The position numbers and the translations under genes were made by a program. The notes under the pieces are model-generated. The model worked only from the letters and a program-made list of their open reading frames with translations. It was not told the DNA's origin and made no database searches. DNA of 64,000 nucleotides from an uncultured Verrucomicrobiales bacterium (GTDB lineage: Bacteria > Verrucomicrobiota > Verrucomicrobiia > Verrucomicrobiales > DEV007). Positions 42,618 to 50,284 of the stretch are shown piece after piece; the stretch's first letter is position 1, and every line of letters starts with the position of its first letter. Location of the stretch: contig CALAHF010000105.1 of the NCBI GenBank assembly GCA_937891465.1, positions 1 through 64,000 of the forward strand. Reading direction: 5' to 3'.

Positions 42618-43862
42618 ATGAATTTTGGATTTGTATCAACTCGCTTTGCGGGAACGGACGGGGTTTCGCTGGAAGCTGCGAAATGGGCGGAGGTGCTATG
42701 GAAAGAAGGCCATGTGTCGCACTGGTTTTCAGGTGAAAGTGATCGGCAGCCGGTGATTTCGATGGTGGTGCCGGAAGCGTATTTCGGGCATGAATCAATT
42801 TTGGAAATCGATGCGGAGATTTGGGAAACGGAAACGCGGTCTCGCGAGGTGACGGGGCGGATTCATGAGCTGACGGCGCTTTTGAAGGCGGCGCTGTACG
42901 ATTTTGCGGAGCAATTTTCGATCGATGTGCTGATTCCGCAAAATGCGCTGACGATTCCGATGAATATTCCGTTGGGCTTGGCGATCACGGAATTTTTGGC
43001 GGAGACGGGCATGCCGTGTATCGCGCATCATCACGATTTTTTCTGGGAGCGCTCTCGATTTTCGAACTCGGGGGAGAAGGATTTTCTGGACGCGGCTTTT
43101 CCACCAAGTCTGCCGAACATGCAGCATGTGGTGATCAATTCGCATGCGCAGACGGAGATTTCGCGCCGGAAAGGAGTCACGGCGACGCTGATTCCGAACG
43201 TGTTTAATTTCGAAGATCCTGCGCCGGGGATTGATGACTACAACGCGGATTTCAAAAAGGAAATTGGTCTCGCTGAAGACGACATTTTGATTCTTCAGCC
43301 GACTCGGGTGGTTCCGCGTAAAGGAATCGAGCATGCCATTGAGCTGGTTCGAGCGCTGGAGAATCCGAAGTGCAAGCTGGTGATTTCTCATTCCGCCGGC
43401 GATGAGGGCTTTGAATATCTCGAAAAGCTGGAACGACTTGCCCCGGAGGCGGGTATTGAAATGCTGATGGTAGCGGATCGGGTCGACGAACAGCGTGGTA
43501 AAACGGCTGACGGCAAAAAAGTCTACACGTTGTGGGATGCGTATCCTCATGCGGATTTCGTGACGTATCCCAGCCTGATCGAGGGCTTCGGCAATGCGTT
43601 ACTTGAGTCGGTTTATTTCCGTAAACCGACGCTGGTGAATCGCTATTCCGTTTATGTAGAGGACATTGAGCCGAAAGGATTTCGATTTCCGTCGATCAAC
43701 GGCCTGGTGACGAAGAAAGTGGTCAAAGAAGTGCGGCGGTCGATTGAAGATGCGGAGTATCGCAAAACCGTGGTCGATCAGAATTTCAAGATCGCTAAAA
43801 AACATTATGGCTACAAAGCGCTCGGACGATTGCTGAAAGGCTGCGTGGAGAAGGTTTCCTAG
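42618..43862 (+). CDS. GT4-type glycosyltransferase, candidate mannosylglucosylglycerate synthase
   Basis: A 414-residue GT-B protein. The ATG at 42618 (MNFGFVSTRFAGTDGVSLEA) begins at the Rossmann strand; upstream starts to 42351 cover only intergenic sequence. Landmarks: ECHHHDFFWERSRF-like IAHHHDFFWERSRFS, LQPTRVVPRKGIEHAIELVR and the donor site YPSLIEGFGNALLESVYFRK (E-x7-E). The pattern resembles synthases that extend glucosylglycerate with mannose, but specificity cannot be proven by eye. It is divergent from the gpgS operon with the dead toxin-antitoxin pair in between. Confidence 0.85.
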   Translation: MNFGFVSTRFAGTDGVSLEAAKWAEVLWKEGHVSHWFSGESDRQPVISMVVPEAYFGHESILEIDAEIWETETRSREVTGRIHELTALLKAALYDFAEQFSIDVLIPQNALTIPMNIPLGLAITEFLAETGMPCIAHHHDFFWERSRFSNSGEKDFLDAAFPPSLPNMQHVVINSHAQTEISRRKGVTATLIPNVFNFEDPAPGIDDYNADFKKEIGLAEDDILILQPTRVVPRKGIEHAIELVRALENPKCKLVISHSAGDEGFEYLEKLERLAPEAGIEMLMVADRVDEQRGKTADGKKVYTLWDAYPHADFVTYPSLIEGFGNALLESVYFRKPTLVNRYSVYVEDIEPKGFRFPSINGLVTKKVVKEVRRSIEDAEYRKTVVDQNFKIAKKHYGYKALGRLLKGCVEKVS

Positions 43863-44030
43863 CCCGGGAAACGTCGAACACGGTCACGAATTTAACCATT
43901 CGAGCATTGCATCGAATTTAAATGTGACGTTTTATGGACTGACGTCATCTAACGGGATGACTCAAAACCGCACTCTTCAAAATTTATGGAGACAATTAAA
44001 ATCCTTTGAAGCCTTCTGGGTAATAACGCA

Positions 44031-44549
44031 ATGGGATCCTCAGTGGGATCACAAATTCTCGGCTCCCTTCTCGGTGGCGGCGGAAACAACAGCGGTGGAA
44101 TGGGAGATCTTCTCGGTGGATTGCTCGGCGGTGGTGGTAGCGGTGCAGCCGGTTCGGATTTGCTCGCCGGCATTCTCGGTGGTGGCGCAGCAAAACAGGC
44201 TCCCCCGAAAGAAGCCAACGATGAAGCTGAGATTCTGATTCGGGCGATGATCAATGCGGCCAAAGCGGACGGTCAAATCGATGAAGCGGAGAAAAAAGCG
44301 ATTCTCAGTCGTCTCGGTGATTTGGATCAATCTGAAGTCGATTTTGTTCAGAGTGAACTTTCCAAGCCACTCGACCTCGAAGGATTCGTTCGCGATGTTC
44401 CGGATGAAATGGATCACCAAGTTTATTCCTTCTCGCTGATGCCGGTGAAGCTCGATACGCAGAACGAAGCTCAGTATTTCGGCAATCCCGCTCAGGGACT
44501 TGGTCTCGACGACGGCGCCTGCAACGACATTCACAAGCAGCTCGGTTAG
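44031..44549 (+). CDS. DUF533 (YebE-like, TerB-fold) protein
   Basis: A 172-residue protein. The N-terminal ~60 residues are Gly/Leu-rich repeats (LGGLLGGGGSG, LLAGILGGGA), as in YebE-type proteins. The C-terminal TerB-like helical domain has AMINAAKADGQIDEAEKKAI, with DHQVYSFSLMPVKLDTQNEA and YFGNPAQGLGLDDG. Function is not established. The 168 bases upstream hold nothing recognisable, and a strong terminator follows. Confidence 0.87.
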   Translation: MGSSVGSQILGSLLGGGGNNSGGMGDLLGGLLGGGGSGAAGSDLLAGILGGGAAKQAPPKEANDEAEILIRAMINAAKADGQIDEAEKKAILSRLGDLDQSEVDFVQSELSKPLDLEGFVRDVPDEMDHQVYSFSLMPVKLDTQNEAQYFGNPAQGLGLDDGACNDIHKQLG

Positions 44550-44596
44550 CCTGAAATTTTTGCTTAATCCAGCGATTTAAAATCTTCCCTGATTTT

Positions 44597-44634
44597 AAAA
44601 TCCCGTTCGGCGCGAGGCGTTCGGGATTTTTTTT
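44597..44634 (+). terminator. Rho-independent terminator after the DUF533 gene
   Basis: A stem aaaatcccg/cgggatttt around a GC-rich loop, followed by eight T, 47 bases after the stop codon. Confidence 0.85.
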
Positions 44635-44753
44635 GGATAACTTTTTTTCGCAAGATGTGACATTTACTGCGCGAACCGTCGTCCAAAGTATTGAAGACAG
44701 ATGCAGTGCTTGACCATCATCGGTTGAATGTTGCAACTATAAGCGGTTCCTCC

Positions 44754-44789
44754 GGAGCGGGGTCATCCTTCAAAAGATGATCCCGCTCC
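44754..44789. terminator. Long hairpin between convergent genes, without a T-tract
   Basis: ggagcggggtcatc and gatgatcccgctcc pair over 14 bases (one G-U) around cttcaaaa. It lies 28 bases beyond the adenylate kinase stop. Neither strand has a long T run, so its function as a terminator is uncertain. The rest of 44550-44816 holds nothing I recognise. Confidence 0.5.
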
Positions 44790-44816
44790 ACTCTGTACAG
44801 GAGGTGCGTTTTGGGC

Positions 44817-45443
44817 TCAATCCCCTGCTATGAAATGCTTCCAGTCCGGCTGCTTTAGAATGACTTGAATAATGTCATTGAGAACTTTCACAGGCGGCTG
44901 GGCTGCGCCGATTTCCGACCGAAGGTGGGAATAATAATCCAGAAGATCTTTGGTTTCTTCTTCGTAGGTCTGAATCCGATTCCGAATAATGCCTTCGTCG
45001 GCGTCATCCAACCGGCCCTGCTTCAGAGCACGTTTCCGAATCCGGGTAATCAACTCATCGCGATTCGGGCAGGAGAGATGGAAAATCTGCAACACCTCGA
45101 CGTGTTCTTCCAACAATTTGGCTTGTTGGGAATTTCGGGGAATCCCGTCGAGCACAAGAATATCGATGTCAGGCTTGAAACTGGCTGAAGTAATCAACGC
45201 ATCGATTTGCGAACGGAAGAATCGAACCGTGAGCTCATCTGGCACCAATTCACCCTGACTGGAATATTTAATAAACTCCTGCCCGATCTCGGTTCGGGTG
45301 TCGAGTCGTCGAAAAGCATCACCCGTCGAAAAATGGAAAAATCGAGGAATCGCTCCCAGAATCGAGCCCTGAGTGCCTTTTCCGCAACCGGGTGCACCAA
45401 CTAAAATGAAAGATTTGAAGCGTTCGGGCCGTTCAGTGTTCAT
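44817..45443 (-). CDS. adk: Adenylate kinase-type nucleoside monophosphate kinase
   Basis: Interconverts AMP, ADP and ATP. The 208-residue protein has the P-loop VGAPGCGKGTQG, the AMP-binding STGDAFRRLD, and the Arg-rich segments DGIPRNSQQAKLLEE and KRALKQGRLDDADEGIIRNR. The lid is short and lacks the zinc or four-Cys site. The P-loop and lid are somewhat divergent from standard Adk, so a related kinase is possible; it may not be the only Adk in the genome. The 100-base gap to the divergent permease gene probably carries both promoters. Confidence 0.87.
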   Translation of the reverse strand: MNTERPERFKSFILVGAPGCGKGTQGSILGAIPRFFHFSTGDAFRRLDTRTEIGQEFIKYSSQGELVPDELTVRFFRSQIDALITSASFKPDIDILVLDGIPRNSQQAKLLEEHVEVLQIFHLSCPNRDELITRIRKRALKQGRLDDADEGIIRNRIQTYEEETKDLLDYYSHLRSEIGAAQPPVKVLNDIIQVILKQPDWKHFIAGD

Positions 45444-45543
45444 CGGGTTTTTATTTAAGCCATCTTAAAGATTCTGCTACCGATTTAAGCGCAGAAGGAT
45501 AGGTTACCCGTGAACAACTCAAGCGCCAGCCACTTACCTCCGT

Positions 45544-47163
45544 ATGGAACTCCTTATCATTGCACTCATCGTCGCCGGAATTCTCTGGATCGTTGGAACG
45601 GTGTTTTCTTCAAAATCAGGTTTCAGCCCATTCATCGCGGCTCGTTATTTGAAACCAAAACGCTCTTTTACCTCTGTCATTACGATTTTGTCGATTGCCG
45701 GCGTCGCCATCGGAGTTGGTCTACTTACCGTCGTCATGGCCGTAATGACAGGTTTTGGCGAACGCATGAAGGAAGTCATTCTGGGCTTCGAGCCGCACAT
45801 CGTTGTCGATTCGCGGGGGATTTTGCCGGACTGGCAGGAGCCGTATTCAAAAATCCAAAAGCTCGAGGGCGTCACGTCAGTTACTCCTTACGTTCGCGGT
45901 CAGGTAATCATGGATTTTCAGGGATTGCGCAGTGCCCCGTTGGTTCGGGGAATCATTCCGCCCGAAGATTCGGAGCTGGAGCTAATGACTTCAAAAATCT
46001 ACAAGCCGACTGGAAAAGACGATTTTCTGCAGGAAGGCGGTAAATTTTTCATCGATATCGACACGGCGGTGGTCGGCGATGGAATCGCAAGAAATCAGGG
46101 CATTCAAGTCGGCGACACGATCACCGTTTACTCGCCCAAAGACATGCAGCACATGATGAAAGTGTTCGAGGAGGCGAACAAAGCAAAGACCGAAGAGGAA
46201 AAACAAGCGAAAATGGATGAGATCGAGGAAATGACGCTTCCGCAGGAGTTGATCGTTTCAGGCATCTTCGATTCAGGGCATCACGAATTTGATAACAACG
46301 TGATTTTTACCCATCTAGAGACCGCGCAGGATTTGTACAACTTCGATTTGGACACTGTTCACGGACTCGCGATCCGAACGGAGGACGCCTTCCAAGTGAG
46401 GAAATACGAACAGCAGATCTCAAAGCTATTCGGGGGCACACCGTCCGAATTAGGCAGAAAACCTTCAAGAGTGTGGATGAAATGGAAAACGATTTCGCTT
46501 GGATTTCTCATCCTCGTCGGTGTGATCCTTTTGCCAATGGCGATCAAATTTAAGAATCGAAATTTTTGGATCGCATTCGGCGTCAGCATGCTTGCCATCG
46601 TCGTGATCTCGCTGATCAACATCATGGGACCACCGATTATTCGCGTCGAAGACAGTGCGCTTCGGGTGATGTCCTGGACAGTGATGCACAAAGGAATATT
46701 CGATGCCATCGCCGCCGAGCGTCAGATGATGTATCTGATTTTGTTTGTCATTATGATCGTGGGAGCATTTTGCACGATGAACACAATGATCACGATCACC
46801 GTGCAAAAACGGGGCGAGATTGGTTTAATCAAAGCTCTCGGGGCTCAGGAATCGCAGATTGCCTCTATCTTTCTTCTTCAAGGTTTGCTTGTCGGTGTCA
46901 TCGGTGTGGTTTTGGGATTTGGTGTGGGACAGCTGATTATCGAATACCGCAACGTGATCGGGGGCTGGATCGGCAGCCGTTTCGGATTCGCATTTTTCGA
47001 TGAAGCTGTCTACGGACTCGCGGGTGGACTTCCGGCGAAACAAAATGCCAGCGATATTCTGACGATCTGTGGCGGATCGATGATCGTAACGATGGTGGCT
47101 GCGTTAATACCGGCGATGATTGCCGCACTCGAAGAACCTGCCAAAGCCTTGCGCAGTGACTGA
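45544..47163 (+). CDS. LolC/LolE-type ABC transporter permease with extra helices
   Basis: The membrane part of a lipoprotein-release ABC exporter. In 539 residues: an N-terminal helix (~2-20), then GFSPFIAARYLKPKRSFTSV and the LolC/E first helix (~45-70), a periplasmic domain (~75-310), then two additional helices (~320-340 and ~345-365). The three C-terminal helices follow, with the cytoplasmic VQKRGEIGLIKALGAQESQI that contacts LolD. Typical LolC/E has four helices and ~400 residues, so the extra pair is unusual. No LolD ATPase gene is in the window. Two genes follow, probably in one operon. Confidence 0.88.
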   Translation: MELLIIALIVAGILWIVGTVFSSKSGFSPFIAARYLKPKRSFTSVITILSIAGVAIGVGLLTVVMAVMTGFGERMKEVILGFEPHIVVDSRGILPDWQEPYSKIQKLEGVTSVTPYVRGQVIMDFQGLRSAPLVRGIIPPEDSELELMTSKIYKPTGKDDFLQEGGKFFIDIDTAVVGDGIARNQGIQVGDTITVYSPKDMQHMMKVFEEANKAKTEEEKQAKMDEIEEMTLPQELIVSGIFDSGHHEFDNNVIFTHLETAQDLYNFDLDTVHGLAIRTEDAFQVRKYEQQISKLFGGTPSELGRKPSRVWMKWKTISLGFLILVGVILLPMAIKFKNRNFWIAFGVSMLAIVVISLINIMGPPIIRVEDSALRVMSWTVMHKGIFDAIAAERQMMYLILFVIMIVGAFCTMNTMITITVQKRGEIGLIKALGAQESQIASIFLLQGLLVGVIGVVLGFGVGQLIIEYRNVIGGWIGSRFGFAFFDEAVYGLAGGLPAKQNASDILTICGGSMIVTMVAALIPAMIAALEEPAKALRSD

Positions 47164-47217
47164 TTTACGGCGAAGTTATCGGCTAAGGTCACTCACATAC
47201 GGGCGGCCCGTTTTTGA

Positions 47218-48060
47218 ATGGAATTTTTCATCGCCAGCAACGGACAAAAAACAGGTCCTTTTTCAATTTACCGCATCACCGACATGGTGCGGGACAAAGA
47301 TCTCACTGCCAAAGATTTAGCGTGGACTAAAGACCAGGGCGAATGGCAGCCGCTGGGTGAAATCGAGGCATTCGAATCTGTTTTCAGGAACATGCGAACG
47401 GCGGAACGGGAAGATCGACTCGGCCCGAGCGTGACATTGGAAGATATCGAAAAACAAGCTGACGCCAAAGCAGCTATCCGCGCCGAGGGAAAAGTTCAAG
47501 TGGTTCGTGAAGTGCAGCCCTTTGCTCGATTCTGGGCGCGATGGATCGACTACATGATCGTTTTCACCCTGGTGTATGCGTATTCAGAAACTCCCCAGCC
47601 TCCATCGGCAGATGTTTCACCCTGGGAAATCTGGGCGATCCAAAAGGAATGGATGCAATCAGAAGCCGGAATAAAGCTGGCGATTTCGATGTATATCGGC
47701 CTGATCGTCTGGCATTTACTCGAAGGCATCGTCCTGTCCGTTTTTGGCACCACCCCCGGAAAAGCCTTTTTCGGCATTCGAGTCACCCGGCAGAACGGCA
47801 AAAAAATCTCGGTATTAGAAGGCGTGGGGCGTTCGGGCTATATTTTCGGAGCGGGGATCGGACTTGGAATTTGGATCTTGCCCTTAGTAGGAATGGCCTT
47901 CGGATTTTTTCGGCTGATGTCGACGGGGAAAACCCCATGGGATGCGCATTTGAAGCTACGAACCCAACACACTCCGATGAGTTTCGTTAGGATTCTTGTA
48001 GCAATCGGAGCATTTTTAGTCTTAATGATGGCCCTGCAGTTACTTAATACTCCGTCATGA
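47218..48060 (+). CDS. GYF_2-RDD membrane protein
   Basis: A 280-residue protein. The N-terminal GYF_2 domain (~residues 1-50) has the pattern GQKTGPFSIYRITDMVRDKD and WTKDQGEWQPLGEIEAF. An acidic/basic linker follows, then an RDD domain (~98-255) with ARFWARWIDYMIVF, GTTPGKAFFGIRVTRQNGKK and three to four membrane helices. A final helix ends the protein. RDD proteins are linked to transport or ion homeostasis in some bacteria; the role here is unknown. Its last four bases overlap the start of the GH57 gene. Confidence 0.88.
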   Translation: MEFFIASNGQKTGPFSIYRITDMVRDKDLTAKDLAWTKDQGEWQPLGEIEAFESVFRNMRTAEREDRLGPSVTLEDIEKQADAKAAIRAEGKVQVVREVQPFARFWARWIDYMIVFTLVYAYSETPQPPSADVSPWEIWAIQKEWMQSEAGIKLAISMYIGLIVWHLLEGIVLSVFGTTPGKAFFGIRVTRQNGKKISVLEGVGRSGYIFGAGIGLGIWILPLVGMAFGFFRLMSTGKTPWDAHLKLRTQHTPMSFVRILVAIGAFLVLMMALQLLNTPS

Positions 48061-49664
48061 ATCGCCACTGCGCACTCGTTCTTCACGCACACGTCCCCTG
48101 GGTCCGACATCCGGAAATGCCGCGTTGTCTGGAAGAGGATTGGCTTTTCGAAGCGATCCTTGAATCCTATCTGCCACTTCTCGAAGTGATGCACCGCCTT
48201 CGGGCTGAGGAAGTTCCGTGGAAAATCACGCTCAACATTTCTCCCACGCTGCTCGCGATGTTGCGCGATCCATTGATGGAAGAACGCGCCTCGGCGTATT
48301 TGGATCGAACTGCGAAACTGGCGAATTCTGAAATCGAACGCGGATCTGATTCCGGCTATCGCCGCATCGCTCAGTGGTACGGGCAACGCCTCCACCACCT
48401 GCAGCGACTTTATGAAGACGAGTGGAATCGCGACCTCGTGACGGCTTTTAAAGATCTTCAGGATTCCGGTCATCTTGAAATTCTAGCCTGCGGGGCAACT
48501 CACGGATTGCTTCCGCTGCTAATGAAAATGCCGGAAGCCGCCCGCGCTCAAATCAAAGCCGGAGTCGAAATTTACGAACGCTGTTTTGATCGCAAGCCAC
48601 GCGGATTCTGGCTTCCAGAATGTGCCTTTGCGCCATCACTCGCCCCGATGCTGAAAGAATTCGGTATTCAATGGACGCTCATCGAAGAACACGGATTGAC
48701 CTCCGCGCCACATGCTTCAGATGCTTTTCCTTACATTCCCGGCGAAACTGCCGAAGAACTCGCCGTTTTTGGGCGTGACACCGAAAGCAGCCGCCAAGTT
48801 TGGAGTGCTGAGACCGGATACCCTGGAGATGCACGCTACCGCGATTTTTTCCGCGACGTCGGCCTTGAAGCCCCCGCTGAAGCTCTCGAAGAATACCTCG
48901 ATGGTTCAGACATTCGCCGATTTACCGGCCTTAAATTTCACCGCGTGACTGGAAAGACCGACGAAAAAATGCTCTACGATCCGCCGTTGGCTGGACGTGC
49001 CGCAGACGAACACGCAATTCACTTTGTCAGCAGCCGCGCAGCCCAGCTGGCCGCGTTGACGAATAAGGGGATCGAAAATCCCATCGTTGTCAGCGCCTTT
49101 GATGCTGAACTGTTTGGTCACTGGTGGTTTGAAGGCCCTCAGTTTCTTGAAAAAGTATTGCGAAATGCCGCTGGTCGGAACGATCTCGAATTCACCACTC
49201 CGGCAGCCTATTTGGCCGATGGAGGCACCGCTCAAATGCGCGCGGTGGAACCCGTTTCCTCATCATGGGGCGAAGGTGGATATTTCGAAACCTGGCTGAG
49301 TGAAGAAAACGCATGGATTTATCCGCACCTTCACCGACGTGCCGAGCAGCTCGCGCGCCTCGTCAAAGTGCTGAAAGAAAATCTCGATACTCTTCCGGAA
49401 GCTTCGGGTAAACATCGGATCCGTTGCGTCAAACAAATGACGCGCGAAATCATGCTGGCTCAGTCGAGCGATTGGGCATTCCTGATGCGCAATGGTGCTG
49501 CCCGCCCGTATGCGAAGAAGCGCACCGAAGACCACTTTGCCAACTTTGATGCTCTCTGGGCGATGTTTAGCAAAGCTCCCGATGAAGAAGCCGTGGCCGC
49601 CCTCGAAAAAGCCAACCCGATTTTTGAAAATATTGATTGGGATACCTTTCTTCCTCTTGTTTGA
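48057..49664 (+). CDS. GH57-family alpha-glucan enzyme (branching enzyme/amylase type)
   Basis: Acts on alpha-glucan such as glycogen. A 535-residue cytoplasmic protein with the GH57 pattern: LVLHAHVPWVRHPE at the N-terminus, then the nucleophile Glu in RGFWLPECAFAPS (~residue 187) and the acid/base Asp in SAFDAELFGHWWFEGP (~residue 349). A C-terminal helical domain follows. The length and SAFDAELFGHWW motif suit 1,4-alpha-glucan branching enzymes. It overlaps the RDD gene by 4 bases (ATGA), so the genes are translated together. No other glycogen gene is next to it. Confidence 0.87.
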   Translation: MNRHCALVLHAHVPWVRHPEMPRCLEEDWLFEAILESYLPLLEVMHRLRAEEVPWKITLNISPTLLAMLRDPLMEERASAYLDRTAKLANSEIERGSDSGYRRIAQWYGQRLHHLQRLYEDEWNRDLVTAFKDLQDSGHLEILACGATHGLLPLLMKMPEAARAQIKAGVEIYERCFDRKPRGFWLPECAFAPSLAPMLKEFGIQWTLIEEHGLTSAPHASDAFPYIPGETAEELAVFGRDTESSRQVWSAETGYPGDARYRDFFRDVGLEAPAEALEEYLDGSDIRRFTGLKFHRVTGKTDEKMLYDPPLAGRAADEHAIHFVSSRAAQLAALTNKGIENPIVVSAFDAELFGHWWFEGPQFLEKVLRNAAGRNDLEFTTPAAYLADGGTAQMRAVEPVSSSWGEGGYFETWLSEENAWIYPHLHRRAEQLARLVKVLKENLDTLPEASGKHRIRCVKQMTREIMLAQSSDWAFLMRNGAARPYAKKRTEDHFANFDALWAMFSKAPDEEAVAALEKANPIFENIDWDTFLPLV

Positions 49665-49688
49665 TAGCCTCTCAAACAGCAACGAGAA

Positions 49689-50243
49689 ATGGCCGAAGAT
49701 TACGTTTACTTTGATTTAGAAACCAAACGCTCCGCGAACGACGTGGGCGGCTGGAACAACAAAGCCGAAATGGGCATGTCCGTTGGCGTGACCTACAGTT
49801 CAGCGAAAGGAAAATACACGATCTACGACGAGAAAAACGTCTCCGAACTGGTCGACGAATTGCTCGCCGCGGATCTCGTGATCGGCTTCAATCACATTTC
49901 ATTCGATTACGAAGTGTTGCAGGCCTACACCGTGCTGAACCTCGCCGAGCAGACCAAAAATCTCGATCTGATGCTCGACATGGAAAAAGTTCTCGAGCAC
50001 CGGCCGAAACTCGATGCCGTTGCTTCAGCGTCGCTCAACGCCAGCAAAATTGCCGTCGGAACCGACGCCATCAAATGGTGGCAGGAAGGCCGCATCATGG
50101 ACATCGCCGAATACTGCGCGTTCGATGTGAAAGTGACCAAATGCGTACACGAATTCGGAGCTGACCACGGCTTTGTGAAATACACGAATCGATTCAATCA
50201 GGATCAGGACGTGCCCGTGAATTGGCGCAAGCCGCTGGCGTGA
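49689..50243 (+). CDS. DEDD-type 3'-5' exonuclease (RNase H-like fold)
   Basis: A 184-residue protein with the four acidic positions of the DEDD family: YVYFDLETKRS (DxE), GFNHISFDYEVLQA (Asp), and YCAFDVKVTKCVHE (Asp). Similar domains are found at the N-terminus of some helicases and in YprB-like proteins. The Tyr five residues before the last Asp suggests a DEDDy subtype. It lies 24 bases after the GH57 gene and closes the plus-strand run. The nucleic acid substrate is unknown. Confidence 0.82.
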   Translation: MAEDYVYFDLETKRSANDVGGWNNKAEMGMSVGVTYSSAKGKYTIYDEKNVSELVDELLAADLVIGFNHISFDYEVLQAYTVLNLAEQTKNLDLMLDMEKVLEHRPKLDAVASASLNASKIAVGTDAIKWWQEGRIMDIAEYCAFDVKVTKCVHEFGADHGFVKYTNRFNQDQDVPVNWRKPLA

Positions 50244-50253
50244 AATTACAGTT

Positions 50254-50284
50254 TTCACGAACCAACAGGGTGAGTTCATCGATT
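50254..50284. repeat. Single repeat unit R9
   Basis: ttcacgaaccaacagggtga followed by gttcatcgatt is one unit of the family, without a clear second arm. It lies between two convergent genes (ends 50243 and 50284). Confidence 0.7.

Noticed and set aside
42795-43550. A 251-residue minus-strand open frame, Arg-rich
   Set aside because: It is opposite the second glycosyltransferase, which has clear GT4 motifs.
44640-44816. Possible small RNA downstream of the DUF533 gene
   Set aside because: Apart from the long hairpin (44754-44789) no promoter or known RNA pattern could be seen.
46566-47003. A 145-residue plus-strand frame with many His/Asp residues
   Set aside because: It is a different frame within the Lol-type permease gene, whose helices and motifs are clear.
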